Position numbers and translations under genes: made by a program. Positions 32,812 to 42,785 of a stretch of 64,000 nucleotides of DNA are shown here, piece after piece; within the stretch, counting starts at the first letter, position 1; each line of letters begins with the position of its first letter. The DNA is from Planctomycetota bacterium (lineage in GTDB: Bacteria > Planctomycetota > Phycisphaerae > WQYP01): NCBI GenBank assembly GCA_021819825.1, contig JAKAEZ010000012.1, positions 1 through 64,000 on the forward strand. Reading direction: 5' to 3'. The notes beneath the pieces were generated by a model, which made no database searches, was not told the DNA's origin, and saw only the letters and a program-made list of their open reading frames with translations.

Positions 32812-35800
32812 ATGAAACTGCTCTCGCTGGAACTATCAGGGTTTAAATCATTCGCGGATACAACGGTTCTTAAGTTTGATAACGGCATAACCGGAATTGT
32901 CGGTCCAAATGGCTGCGGCAAGTCCAATGTCATGGATGCTGTTAAATGGGTCTTGGGGGAGATGTCCGCGAAAAGCCTGCGCGGCGACGCCATGCTGGAT
33001 GTCATATTTAACGGCTCGTCCACGCGCAAACCCATGGGCATGGCGGAAGTTTCGCTGCTATTTAGCAATGAAGACCGGCGATTGCCCGTGGAAGAACCCG
33101 AAGTAAAAATCACCCGTCGGCTTTATCGGGACGCCACCTCGGAATATCTGGTCAATAACCGCACGGTTCGCCTCAAGGATATCCGGGAGATGTTTCTGGA
33201 TACCGGCATTGGCGTTGACGCGTACTCCTTAATTGAGCAGGGGAAAATTTCCGTCCTGCTGGAATCCAATAACATTGACCGTCGTGAAATATTTGAGGAG
33301 GCGGCCGGCATCTCGCGCTTCAAAGCGCGTAAAAAAGAAACCCTGCGCCGCCTGGAGCGCACGGATCAGAATCTGGGGCAAACCCAGTTGGTGCTGCAGG
33401 AAGTGGAACGGCAACTACGCAGCGTGAAAGTGCAAGCGGGAAGAGCCAAGAGTTATCAGGAATATAGCACACGCGTCGATGAACTGCGACGTATGCACAG
33501 CCTGCATGAATATGATCAACTGCATCGGCGACTTTCGGAAGTCAGCAGTCAGAGAAGCGATGTGACCGATGCGCTGGCCGCAAAAAAACGCCAGATCGAT
33601 GAATTCCGCCGGCGGCAACAGGACATGCAACTGGAAATTGACGCATTGCAGCAGGCAGTACGTGAAGCAGAAAGGGAATTATCCGCTCTGGAAAGTCAGC
33701 GGCAAACGGCGGTTCAGCAGTCCCAGTTTGCGCAGCAACAGGGCCGTGAACTGGCCCAGCAACAACAATCCATGACCCGGCGCGGTCAGGAAATGCAACA
33801 GCGGCAGGAAGAACTGGCCGCGTTAATTCAACAGCGCCAAGGCGATGTAACAAAAATAGAACAATTACTTGAAGATCGCCAACGGGAATTGGCGCAAGCC
33901 CAGAATATTCAGCAGACCGCAGCCCGGGAAACCGCGGAGTTGAATCATAAACTTGAAGCGGAAAAATCGGGCGCGGTTGAATTGCTTCGGGAATCCGCCC
34001 GCGTGCAAAGTCAGGTCAATGCTCTCCAGGTAAGATTGGAGAATTTAAGCAAGCAAGCGGAACGAATTGCCGGACAAAAAAGCCAACTGACATTACGCAT
34101 CGATGAACTGGCGCAGCAATCCCAGGCTCTGCATCAGCAAAGACAGGAACTGGCCACACAAATTCAGACGCTTAGAGCACACATGGAGACCGTACGCTCA
34201 CACCAGCAGGCTAATAATCAAAAGCTCTCTGACCTGCTGAACCGGTTGGGAAAAAAACGCGAAGCCCGCAGCGGCCTGCAAAGTCGACAAGCGGTTTTGG
34301 AGGATTTGCAACGCCGCCGTGAAGGCGTATCTGATGCGGTGCGTGAAGTACTCAAAGCGCGGGACGCGGGCAAAGGATTCGCCTGCGTTAAAGCCATGGT
34401 AGGCGAATTATTTGAAGCGGATCTGGAAATCGCGCCCGTCGTCGAAGCGGCTCTTGGAGAACTCCAGAACGCGCTGGTCATTGAAAAGAATTCCGATTTA
34501 CTTTCGGATAGCGATGCCTGGAGTAAACAACCCGGTCGTATCACCGCAATTTGTCGGGATTCTCTGCCTGGTTACCGGGAAGATGGGAATTGGCAAATCC
34601 CGGAAAATTCCACCGCTGTGCGCTTAATTGATCGGGTGCGCTATGCACCGGAGTACAAATCCGCGGCCTTGCATCTGCTGGGCCGGACGATTCTGGTTGA
34701 TACTCTGGCGGAGGCTGTGAGTTTGCGCTCTGCCGGCGCTCGCAGCTATCGCTTTGTCACGCGCCGGGGCGAAGTTGTGCAAAGCGACGGGCTGGTTCAA
34801 CTCGGGGATTTATCTCGCAAAGTTGGTGCCATTACCCGGCGTGGCGAGTTGAACCGCCTGACGGAGGATTTGCGGGGCCTTGAGGAAGAAATTAATACGC
34901 TGGCGGAACAAAGCGGGCAGTGTGATCAGAATGGTAAAGCACTGGCGGCGGATCAGCAGAATCTGCGGGATCAGTTGTTGGCGCTTGAAACACGCCACGC
35001 CCAGGCTAATGCGGCATGGCAGCAAAACCAGCAGCTCGCCGATCGGACAAAAGGTGAAATTCCAATTTTAGAGGCGGAGGCGGCGGGAATTGCGCGGCAA
35101 TCCGCGGAGTGTTCGCAACAGCACACCGTATTAACCGCACGAGCAGCGGATTTAGAAGCCAAGTCGTTGGCCGCTGAAAATCTCGTGAAGCAATTAGACC
35201 AGCAGGTACTGCATAATCGGCAGGAACTGTCCCGGGTGGCCGAGCAGGCCACAGCCTTGCGTGTGGTGGTTGGCCAAACTCAAGAGCAGCGGGCATCGCA
35301 CGTGCGGGAACTCTTAGCCGCCCGGCAGAATCATCAGGATACTCTGCGGCAGTCCCAGAATATCAGTGAGGAAATTTCCGCGCTGGACCGGCGGATAAAA
35401 GAATCAGAGGAAGCCGGACAGCGAGCGGCCGCAACTGCGGCCGACCTTGAACAAACCTGTGGTCAGGCAAGAAATCATGTCGCGGAAAACAGTACCCGTC
35501 TGGCGGCGATCCGGCAATCTGCCGTCCAGACCAATAATTCCGTGGCAGAAGTAATGCGCAGCGCAGATGAACTGGGGCAACAGGAACATGAATTATCATT
35601 GGCGGAAAATGAAGTCAGCGTTCGACTGGAAACACTGGTAGAACGGGCGGGCGAAGAATTGCAGGTAAACCTGGTAGAAGCCCACCAGGGGTACCAACCG
35701 CCGGCCGAGGCCAACTGGGAGGCTATCACCACGGAAATTGCGGATCTTAAAGGTCGGATGGCCCGGTTGGGCAATGTAAATCTTGACGCCGTCAATGAAT

Positions 35801-36423
35801 TGGCGGAATTGGAAAAGCGGCAGGAATTTCTATCCGCGCAAATTGCGGACATTCTGGATGCTAAAAAGCAGTTGGAGGAACTCATTGAAAAAATCAACGA
35901 AGATTCCCGCCAGCGCTTTATTGACACGTTTGAAGCCGTCCGCAAAGAATTCCATGAGATTTTCCGCAAGCTCTTTGGCGGCGGAAAAGCGGATATTGTT
36001 CTTGAAACCCCGGAAGATGTATTGGAATCGGGTATTGATATTCTGGCACGCCCGCCCGGAAAAGAGTTGCAGTCCATTTCCCTGCTTTCCGGTGGCGAAA
36101 AGGCCATGACGGCCATTGCCTTGGTATTGGCGGTATTTAAAAGCAAACCGTCGCCCTTTTGCGTACTCGATGAAGTGGATGCCCCGCTGGATGAGGCTAA
36201 TACCGGACGATTCGCGGCGATTATTCAGGAATTCCTGACGCACAGTCAATTTATTGTCATTACGCACAACAAGCGAATGATGGCCATCGCTAATTTGCTC
36301 TATGGAATTACCATGCAAGAACAGGGCGTGAGCAAACGGGTGGCGGTTCGGTTTGACGGTAAGCCTCAGACGGACCGCCCCGCGCCAGAACCTGTGGCGG
36401 CAGGCGCTTCGGAAGCGGCTTGA
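32812..36423 (+). CDS. smc: Chromosome segregation protein SMC
   Basis: The 1203-aa protein has Walker A (GPNGCGKSNVMDAVKWVLGE), two long coiled coils separated by a hinge (about residues 500-680, including KGFACVKAMVGELFEADLE), and at the C-terminus the ABC signature LLSGGEKAMTAIALVLAVF and Walker B PFCVLDEVDAPLDEAN. It forms a ring with ScpA and ScpB to compact and separate the chromosome. ATG 32812 follows GGAGG with 11-base spacing; the frame extends upstream to 32746. coaE follows closely. scpA and scpB are not in the window. Confidence 0.97.
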   Translation: MKLLSLELSGFKSFADTTVLKFDNGITGIVGPNGCGKSNVMDAVKWVLGEMSAKSLRGDAMLDVIFNGSSTRKPMGMAEVSLLFSNEDRRLPVEEPEVKITRRLYRDATSEYLVNNRTVRLKDIREMFLDTGIGVDAYSLIEQGKISVLLESNNIDRREIFEEAAGISRFKARKKETLRRLERTDQNLGQTQLVLQEVERQLRSVKVQAGRAKSYQEYSTRVDELRRMHSLHEYDQLHRRLSEVSSQRSDVTDALAAKKRQIDEFRRRQQDMQLEIDALQQAVREAERELSALESQRQTAVQQSQFAQQQGRELAQQQQSMTRRGQEMQQRQEELAALIQQRQGDVTKIEQLLEDRQRELAQAQNIQQTAARETAELNHKLEAEKSGAVELLRESARVQSQVNALQVRLENLSKQAERIAGQKSQLTLRIDELAQQSQALHQQRQELATQIQTLRAHMETVRSHQQANNQKLSDLLNRLGKKREARSGLQSRQAVLEDLQRRREGVSDAVREVLKARDAGKGFACVKAMVGELFEADLEIAPVVEAALGELQNALVIEKNSDLLSDSDAWSKQPGRITAICRDSLPGYREDGNWQIPENSTAVRLIDRVRYAPEYKSAALHLLGRTILVDTLAEAVSLRSAGARSYRFVTRRGEVVQSDGLVQLGDLSRKVGAITRRGELNRLTEDLRGLEEEINTLAEQSGQCDQNGKALAADQQNLRDQLLALETRHAQANAAWQQNQQLADRTKGEIPILEAEAAGIARQSAECSQQHTVLTARAADLEAKSLAAENLVKQLDQQVLHNRQELSRVAEQATALRVVVGQTQEQRASHVRELLAARQNHQDTLRQSQNISEEISALDRRIKESEEAGQRAAATAADLEQTCGQARNHVAENSTRLAAIRQSAVQTNNSVAEVMRSADELGQQEHELSLAENEVSVRLETLVERAGEELQVNLVEAHQGYQPPAEANWEAITTEIADLKGRMARLGNVNLDAVNELAELEKRQEFLSAQIADILDAKKQLEELIEKINEDSRQRFIDTFEAVRKEFHEIFRKLFGGGKADIVLETPEDVLESGIDILARPPGKELQSISLLSGGEKAMTAIALVLAVFKSKPSPFCVLDEVDAPLDEANTGRFAAIIQEFLTHSQFIVITHNKRMMAIANLLYGITMQEQGVSKRVAVRFDGKPQTDRPAPEPVAAGASEAA

Positions 36424-36437
36424 AGCGGAAGGCGGAC

Positions 36438-37100
36438 ATGGTAGCTACATCCGACGGCCGGCGTGCTTGCGGGGATTATCCCAAACCGATTATCGGCGTC
36501 GTTGGAGGCATCGGTGCAGGTAAGAGCTTGGTGGCGCATGAACTGCAAAAATTGGGATGTGTGATTATTGATAGCGACCGCCTGGCGCATCAGGCAATTG
36601 ATGAACCGGCCATCCAATCAGAACTGACAAAATGGCACGGCCCGGAAATTATCTCCGCGGTCGGCAAAATTGACCGTCAAAAACTGGGCACTCTGGTTTT
36701 CCGCAATTCTGAAGATATTAAGCGACTTAACGCGCTAGTACATCCCCGCGTGGAACAACTGCGACAGGAAATTATGGCATCCGTGCGCAATAATTCCGAG
36801 GTGCTTGCGGTAGTGCTGGATTCACCGTTGTTATTGGAAAGTGGATTATACAGGCAGTGTGATGCTATAATATTTTTGGATGCTCCACTGGGAATTCGGC
36901 GGAAACGTGTGATGGAAAGCCGAGGCTGGGATGCCGCCGAGTTATCCCGACGAGAAAATTTTCAGGCACCACTGGACAAAAAGAGAGAAATAGCGGATCA
37001 TATTCTTTCCAACGACGGGGAACCGGCGTTGCTAAGCAATCAAGTCCGCGAAGTTTTAACCACGGTTTTAGCGAGATTTGGGCGGATTTATAAAGGATAG
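36438..37100 (+). CDS. coaE: Dephospho-CoA kinase
   Basis: The 220-aa kinase carries out the last step of coenzyme A synthesis. The motifs are GVVGGIGAGKSLVA (P-loop), IIDSDRLAHQAI, LVFRNSEDIKRLNALVHPRV and DSPLLLESGLYRQCD. The C-terminal SRRENFQAPLDKKREIADHILSNDG is the CoaE lid and base-binding region. ATG 36438 is preferred; the frame opens with TTG at 36420 overlapping the smc stop. A purine-rich site GAAGCGGAAGGCGG is upstream. It is likely cotranscribed with smc. Confidence 0.92.
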   Translation: MVATSDGRRACGDYPKPIIGVVGGIGAGKSLVAHELQKLGCVIIDSDRLAHQAIDEPAIQSELTKWHGPEIISAVGKIDRQKLGTLVFRNSEDIKRLNALVHPRVEQLRQEIMASVRNNSEVLAVVLDSPLLLESGLYRQCDAIIFLDAPLGIRRKRVMESRGWDAAELSRRENFQAPLDKKREIADHILSNDGEPALLSNQVREVLTTVLARFGRIYKG

Positions 37101-37445
37101 TGTTCGTTAGCGACGCCTTGTTTGGAATTCAGTTTGTCGCTAAGCGGTGCAGCCCGGATGGAGGAAAGGAGCGGCCATTTCTTTAGTTTTTATTGATTAT
37201 GGCCGATAAGATAATTAAAGGTACAGCACCCGGTTTGGGGTATTTTCTCAGCACGACCCCGAACACCCCTAAGTAACTTGGGATACAACGGTGTCAGCCG
37301 GACCGTTAAACGTAATTTCGGCTTTATCGTAACGACTCAGTGCGGCATGTCCCATCAAGGATTAATGGTAACTCATACCTCACCCCCTGATGAGCAGAGC
37401 AACCCGCGGAAAAACATAACATAAAATTTACTAAGGAGAATAATT
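37101..37445. other. Long intergenic region and leader upstream of rho
   Basis: The 345 bp between coaE and rho contain an 8-bp inverted repeat soon after coaE (TTAGCGAC at about 37107-37114 and GTCGCTAA at 37136-37143) and a 25-codon ORF at 37199 without a ribosome binding site. TAAGGAG precedes the rho ATG by 8 bases. No known riboswitch or RNA is recognised. Confidence 0.4.
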
Positions 37446-39074
37446 ATGGCAAGAACCACCAAGAGTAAAAAGGCCGCAACTGCCGCAGCAGCAGCCGTTG
37501 CCGTTGAAGAAGAACCGAAGCAAAAGACCGAGACTGCTGAAACTCAAAGCCCGTTGCTGGATAATCTACCAGCGGAAGCATCCGCAGAGATTCCAACGAA
37601 CAACGGCGAGTCGCCCAGCCAAAATGGCGAAGCTATTGTGGCCGCCGAACCCGCCAATCCGAAAGAGGATGTTAATGGAAATCAACAACCGGCCCCAACG
37701 GTAGATGGTGCCACCATGATCGGCTCGGCCATGGTGGGTATGGGCGGCGGAATTAGTGACGATGACGATGACATTTACGACGATGAGACGCATCAGAAAT
37801 ATGAACAGGTCAAACGCAGTGAACTGCATCTGATTGATCTGCAGAAAATGACGGTTAACGACCTGCACGAAATCTGCAAAAAAGAGGGAATTGACGAATA
37901 CATCGGGCTGAAGAAACAGGAACTGGTTTTCAAGGTTCTTAAGAAGCGCATTACCGATAACGGCCTGATGGTTGGGGAAGGCGTTTTGGAAATTCTTCCG
38001 GACGGCTTTGGCTTCCTGCGATCCCCGGAATATAACTACATTCCATGTCCGGATGACATTTATGTTTCCCCGTCCCAGATTCGCCGCTTTGGCCTGCGGA
38101 CCGGAAACATTATCACCGGCCAGATTCGCCCCCCGAAGGAATCAGAACGGTACTTTGCGCTTTTACGTGTGGAGGCCATTAATTTTGAAGATCCCAACAT
38201 GCTCACTGAAAAGGTGAACTTTGAAGATCTTACCCCGCTGCATCCCAACAAGCGTTTCTTCCTGGAGACCACACCGGAGGAAATCAATATGCGTATTGTG
38301 GATATTGTCACGCCCATCGGCAAAGGGCAGCGCATGCTGATCGTGGCACCGCCGCGCACCGGAAAAACCGTGTTGCTGCAGAAAATTGCCAACGCTATTT
38401 CTACCAATCACCCGGAAGTGTATCTGATTATTCTGCTCATTGACGAGCGTCCGGAAGAAGTCACGGAAATGCAACGCGCCACCAAGGCCGAAGTGGTAAG
38501 CTCCACATTTGATGAACCGGCCAGCCGCCATGTCAGCGTGGCGGAAATGGTCATCGAAAAGGCCAAACGCCTTGTGGAATACGGCCGGGACGTGGTGATT
38601 CTTCTGGATTCCATTACCCGTCTGGCACGAGCCTACAATACGGAAGTTCCCCACTCCGGCAAGATTCTTACCGGCGGCGTGGACGCCAATGCCTTGCAGA
38701 AGCCCAAGCGATTCTTCGGTGCGGCCCGCAATATTGAAGAAGGCGGCTCGCTGACCATCATTGGAACCGCCCTCGTGGAAACCGGTTCCAAAATGGACGA
38801 AGTTATTTTTGAAGAATTTAAGGGCACGGGCAACAGCGAATTGCATCTGGACCGCCGCCTGGTGGAACGCCGCACTTATCCCGCCATCAACATCGCAGCC
38901 AGCGGAACCCGTAAAGAAGAACTGCTGCTGGATAAGCGTGAACTGGAATTGGTCTACCGCCTGCGGAAAGTCCTGGCCGACATGAACGCCATTGAAGCCG
39001 TGGAACTTTTGAAGAACCGCCTGGAAAAGAAGAAAACCAACGGCGAATTCCTGCTGACCATGAATCTGGATTAG
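37446..39074 (+). CDS. rho: Transcription termination factor Rho
   Basis: The 542-aa Rho has a hydrophilic N-terminal extension (about residues 1-120, Ala, Glu, Pro and Asn rich, ending with an acidic run DDDDDIYDD), then the Rho N-domain ([20 protein letters not shown]), the RNA-binding cold-shock domain ([38 protein letters not shown]) and the ATPase core with [15 protein letters not shown] (Walker A), [13 protein letters not shown] (Walker B region) and [11 protein letters not shown] (Q-loop side). Extra N-terminal extensions of this kind occur in several phyla and can alter termination. The gene has its own intrinsic terminator. Confidence 0.97.
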   Translation: MARTTKSKKAATAAAAAVAVEEEPKQKTETAETQSPLLDNLPAEASAEIPTNNGESPSQNGEAIVAAEPANPKEDVNGNQQPAPTVDGATMIGSAMVGMGGGISDDDDDIYDDETHQKYEQVKRSELHLIDLQKMTVNDLHEICKKEGIDEYIGLKKQELVFKVLKKRITDNGLMVGEGVLEILPDGFGFLRSPEYNYIPCPDDIYVSPSQIRRFGLRTGNIITGQIRPPKESERYFALLRVEAINFEDPNMLTEKVNFEDLTPLHPNKRFFLETTPEEINMRIVDIVTPIGKGQRMLIVAPPRTGKTVLLQKIANAISTNHPEVYLIILLIDERPEEVTEMQRATKAEVVSSTFDEPASRHVSVAEMVIEKAKRLVEYGRDVVILLDSITRLARAYNTEVPHSGKILTGGVDANALQKPKRFFGAARNIEEGGSLTIIGTALVETGSKMDEVIFEEFKGTGNSELHLDRRLVERRTYPAINIAASGTRKEELLLDKRELELVYRLRKVLADMNAIEAVELLKNRLEKKKTNGEFLLTMNLD

Positions 39075-39153
39075 CCGTTACGCCGATAGGATTGGTGCCG
39101 TACGGGCCGTACCTGACCGGAGTTATTTTCCGTGACTGCGTTTCGCATCGAAC

Positions 39154-39184
39154 CATGACGCTGCTGCGTCATGCTAATTTTTCT
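39154..39184 (+). terminator. Intrinsic terminator downstream of rho
   Basis: An 8-bp stem (CATGACGC with GCGTCATG, loop TGCT) is followed by CTAATTTTTC. It lies 80 bases after the rho stop. Confidence 0.8.
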
Positions 39185-39335
39185 TTCCGTAACCGCGTGT
39201 CCCATCTGACCGTGATAGGTTCCGTTAGCTCAATGCGGCAGCGTTGAGTTGGATGCGGAGTGCGATTTAACCATACGTCTTTCTTTTGACGGTGCGATGG
39301 ACTTTCTGAAAAAGTCGTCGGGGAAAACAGCATAA

Positions 39336-40766
39336 TCACCCTAAATACACCTCATCGCCGGGCTTTATTGCTGGAATTTTGGCGGCTTTGGCTTTTATAT
39401 CATCCGGATATAATGCGAAGGACGCCGCGATTTCTATGGTGCAGTCCGGACTTCCATCGGGCTTGTGCGGCACGGTAATGCCGGCGGCTTGCAGCCAGCG
39501 ACTGTTGCGCAGGGTGGTAATCTGGCGGGATGAGGCGATGGAGTCAACGCCTTCGGCATTTTTTATTGGTGCAAATTCGTCGATCCGATCGGTCTCATAG
39601 ACGATGCTGCCGGTCGCCAGTGGTAATGCGTCAAAAACAAAGGTTTCCATTTTGACGGCGTTGGGCTTTTCGGGCTTGACGGTTTTACCTGTAGACATAT
39701 CCACACATGAAACTTTTTTCTCCGCGCGGTGATACGGCAACGCAAAGCCGCAGGCATTGAGGCGTTGTACGAAATCACAGCGAATGGCATGAAGGGCGAT
39801 GCTGCCGGCGCGGAAGCGTAATTGCCCGTCCGCGGTGCGCTGTTCGGCCAAGGCCGCCGGCAGATCGGAATATTCAATGACGGTCATTTTTCCGTCCACC
39901 AGGCAGATATTTCCGAGCTTTTCCGTGCTGGATATTTTGGGCAGAATTTTGCTCGACATATCCGCGTTTTCCAGTTCATGCAGCCCAAGGAACAGCGGAT
40001 CCACGCACCGCACAATGGGATTATCCACCTGAAAATAGCTGATCTGTGTAATGCCCCGTTTTCGCATATCCGCCAACGCGCCGCTTTTATACAGCGCCAG
40101 CAATGATCCGCCGTGGCCATTGGGTGACAGCGCCAGCGTGCCCGGCGTTTCCAATAGCACCTTTCCCTCCAGACTCACGGCCGGCAGCATATCCTGGCAG
40201 AAAAACATGACTTGCGATTCAGGCAGCCCAAAATAATTATGTTGGTTCCAGAAGTCCACGGTGGCCTGATGATTGGCGGTGCTGGTCATGAGATAAAAGG
40301 GTATGGTGCAGCCAAAGCGCAGTTCCATGGCCCGGAGGAATTCGGCAAAGCACTGAAATAGCGGCTTGTTTTTGACGGACGTCGCCGGAAATGTGCCCTT
40401 GGGGCCGTCCCATCCCAGGCGCGATCCCTGACCGCCGGCAACAACAAACGCGGCCACCCGGTTATTTTTTAACAAGAATTCACCCATGGCCTGTGCCTGG
40501 CGATATTTCTCGCGCGTTGCCGCATGATGGGGCGCGTGTTCAAAAAAGGGCGCGGGTTCAATGTTCTCCGATAACTTCAGGCTTTCCGGATTTAAGACCA
40601 CGGTTCGAATCAGTTCCGCCAGAAGCGGCCAGTCCATGGATGCAATCTGTCGATCCAATTCGGCTTTTTCCAATGCACTAAGCTGGTTGTAAAAAGTAAA
40701 AAGATGGCCCTGCCCGATGGCGGCAAGCTGCTGAACCAATGCGTTGTGATCCGGATGTTGCAACAT
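39336..40766 (-). CDS. UDP-sugar pyrophosphorylase (UAP1-like UTP-hexose-1-phosphate uridylyltransferase)
   Basis: The 476-aa enzyme has the UDPGP-family signature VAGGQGSRLGWDGPKGTFPA (nucleotide binding), SPNGHGGSLLAL, QVDNPIVRCVDP and KVSCVD..KPEKPNAVKMETFVFDAL. This pattern is of the UDP-N-acetylglucosamine pyrophosphorylase (UAP1) type common in eukaryotes, rather than bacterial GlmU or GalU. It should make UDP-GlcNAc or a related UDP-sugar for peptidoglycan or lipopolysaccharide. It is the third gene of a minus-strand unit, 33 bases after thrS. Confidence 0.85.
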   Translation of the reverse strand: MLQHPDHNALVQQLAAIGQGHLFTFYNQLSALEKAELDRQIASMDWPLLAELIRTVVLNPESLKLSENIEPAPFFEHAPHHAATREKYRQAQAMGEFLLKNNRVAAFVVAGGQGSRLGWDGPKGTFPATSVKNKPLFQCFAEFLRAMELRFGCTIPFYLMTSTANHQATVDFWNQHNYFGLPESQVMFFCQDMLPAVSLEGKVLLETPGTLALSPNGHGGSLLALYKSGALADMRKRGITQISYFQVDNPIVRCVDPLFLGLHELENADMSSKILPKISSTEKLGNICLVDGKMTVIEYSDLPAALAEQRTADGQLRFRAGSIALHAIRCDFVQRLNACGFALPYHRAEKKVSCVDMSTGKTVKPEKPNAVKMETFVFDALPLATGSIVYETDRIDEFAPIKNAEGVDSIASSRQITTLRNSRWLQAAGITVPHKPDGSPDCTIEIAASFALYPDDIKAKAAKIPAIKPGDEVYLG

Positions 40767-40799
40767 AAATTGATAAAACTCCGTCGGGTTCGTGAATGG

Positions 40800-42785
40800 T
40801 TATTTCGCTTCATTTAATGCACGGGTACTGATTTCCGTGGTGATTTTTTCGATAAACGCCGCCAGCGGCATGGCACCGAGATCCTGATCTTTGCGCGTGC
40901 GCACGGCCACCGCGGCCGCCTCCATTTCCTTGGCACCCACAATGAGTAAATAAGGAATTTTCTGTTCACGAGCGCGACGAATCTTGGCACCAATTTTATC
41001 ATCCGCCAAATCCATATCTGAACGCACACCGGCCGTTAATAAGGCGCGGTTAACTTCCTGAGCGTAGGTGACAAATTTTTCACTGATGCTTAGCACCACC
41101 GCCTGCACCGGAGAAAGCCACGTGGGAAATGCTCCGGCGAAATGCTCAATTAAAATTCCCGTGAAGCGTTCCATGGAACCAAATGGTGCCCGATGGATCA
41201 TCACGGGGCGATGAGGGGAATTATCCGCACCGATATATTCCAGCGCGAAGCGTTCAGGCAAAACATAATCAAGCTGCACCGTGCCAAGCTGCCACTGCCG
41301 ACCAATGACATCCTTGACCAGAAAATCCAGCTTGGGGCCGTAAAATGCCGCTTCACCGACGGCTTCTTCATGGCGGATTCCCACATCTTTCACAATTTTT
41401 CGCAGTGTCGCCTCGGCCCGGTCCCAAAGGGCGGGATCACCGGCATATTTATCGGAAGCCGGATCGCGTAAGCTCACGCGACATTGATAATCCGTGAAAC
41501 CCAGCGTCTTAAAGACAAGCAAAACCATATCCACGGTAGACCGTAACTCCGCTTCCACTTGCTCAGTTGTGCAGAACAGGTGCGCATCATCTTGGGTGAA
41601 TCCACGGACACGCGTCATACCCGACAGTTCACCGGATTGCTCAAAGCGATAGACCGTGCCAAATTCCGCCAGGCGAATAGGCAAATCGCGATAACTGTGC
41701 GGTTCGGCGGCATAGATCTGAATGTGATGCGGACAGTTCATGGGTTTAAGCAGATATTCGCTTTCATCCGTGCTATCACGTTCTTTCATTTTGATGGTCG
41801 GGAATTGCGATTCTTTGTAATACGGATAATGACCGCTGGTTTTGTACAAATTTATGTTGCCGATATGCGGTGTATAAACAGAGTTGTATCCGCGACGGAT
41901 TAACTCCAGCCGCATAAAATTCTCCAACTCCTGCCGAACCACGCCCCCTTTTGGCATCCAGAGAATCAAACCGCTGCCCACCAACGGCGAAATAGTAAAC
42001 AGTCCCAACTGCTTTCCGATGACGCGATGATCGCGCCGCTTGGCTTCTTCAATAAGCGCCAGGTGCGACTCAAGTTCCTGCCGGCTGAAAAAGGCCGTTC
42101 CATAGATGCGCTGCAGTTGCTGCTTGGACGCATCACCATGCCAATAGGCACCGGCAACACTGGTAACCTTAAATGCGCCAATTCGACCCGTCGCCGGTAA
42201 ATGCGGACCGCGGCACAAATCTTCCCAATTTTTGTGCGGTTCTCCGGTGGCATAAAAGCTGATAACCGCCTGCGGATCAGCCGCTAAAGCCCGCTGGGCG
42301 TTATCCAGCTTGTACGGATTTGCTTCCTGCTCCAGCTTGGCCAACGCGGCCTGCCGCGGCAATTCATAACGTGTAAAGGGGCGATTCTCCGCGACAATTT
42401 TCTCCATTTCCGCTTCAATACGGGGAAAATCCTCCTCCCGAATCGGCTGGGATAATTCCATGTCGTAATAAAACCCGGTCTCTACAGGCGGTCCATACGC
42501 CAAACGCACCGCCGGAAACAGCCGCGTAATAGCCTCCGCCATAACATGGGCCGTGGAATGCCGCAGCAAATAAACGGCATTGGGGTCCGTGGCCTTGGCG
42601 GTAATAATGGCGACTGCGGCATCCTGGCCGATCGGCGTGGATAGGTCGGCAAGCTGTCCGTTAATTAACGCCCCTATGGCATCTCGTGCCAGGCGAGGCC
42701 CAATAGCTTGGGCCACCTGCAAAGGCGTTACGGAAACGGCATCAAACTGTTTTTTTGCCCCGTCGGGCAGGGTAATCGTAATCAT
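40800..42785 (-). CDS. thrS: Threonine-tRNA ligase
   Basis: The 661-aa enzyme has an N-terminal TGS domain (ITITLPDGAKKQFDAV), an editing domain with HSTAHVMAEAITRLFP, the class II core with MNCPHHIQIYAAEPHSYRDLPIRLAEFG (motif 2 region and zinc-site Cys) and HRAPFGSMERFTGILIEHFAG (motif 3), and a C-terminal anticodon-binding domain. Its start overlaps the upstream lipoprotein stop (ATGA), so translation may be coupled. No T-box leader is visible. Confidence 0.97.
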   Translation of the reverse strand: MITITLPDGAKKQFDAVSVTPLQVAQAIGPRLARDAIGALINGQLADLSTPIGQDAAVAIITAKATDPNAVYLLRHSTAHVMAEAITRLFPAVRLAYGPPVETGFYYDMELSQPIREEDFPRIEAEMEKIVAENRPFTRYELPRQAALAKLEQEANPYKLDNAQRALAADPQAVISFYATGEPHKNWEDLCRGPHLPATGRIGAFKVTSVAGAYWHGDASKQQLQRIYGTAFFSRQELESHLALIEEAKRRDHRVIGKQLGLFTISPLVGSGLILWMPKGGVVRQELENFMRLELIRRGYNSVYTPHIGNINLYKTSGHYPYYKESQFPTIKMKERDSTDESEYLLKPMNCPHHIQIYAAEPHSYRDLPIRLAEFGTVYRFEQSGELSGMTRVRGFTQDDAHLFCTTEQVEAELRSTVDMVLLVFKTLGFTDYQCRVSLRDPASDKYAGDPALWDRAEATLRKIVKDVGIRHEEAVGEAAFYGPKLDFLVKDVIGRQWQLGTVQLDYVLPERFALEYIGADNSPHRPVMIHRAPFGSMERFTGILIEHFAGAFPTWLSPVQAVVLSISEKFVTYAQEVNRALLTAGVRSDMDLADDKIGAKIRRAREQKIPYLLIVGAKEMEAAAVAVRTRKDQDLGAMPLAAFIEKITTEISTRALNEAK

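Noticed and set aside
35475-36146. Minus-strand 223-codon ORF inside smc
   Set aside because: Opposite to SMC signature and Walker B regions; Ser-rich translation typical of an antisense shadow.
37199-37276. 25-codon ORF upstream of rho as a leader peptide
   Set aside because: No ribosome binding site, no biased composition and no terminator or antiterminator fold linked to it.
38163-38846. Minus-strand 227-codon ORF inside rho
   Set aside because: Antisense to the Rho ATPase core.
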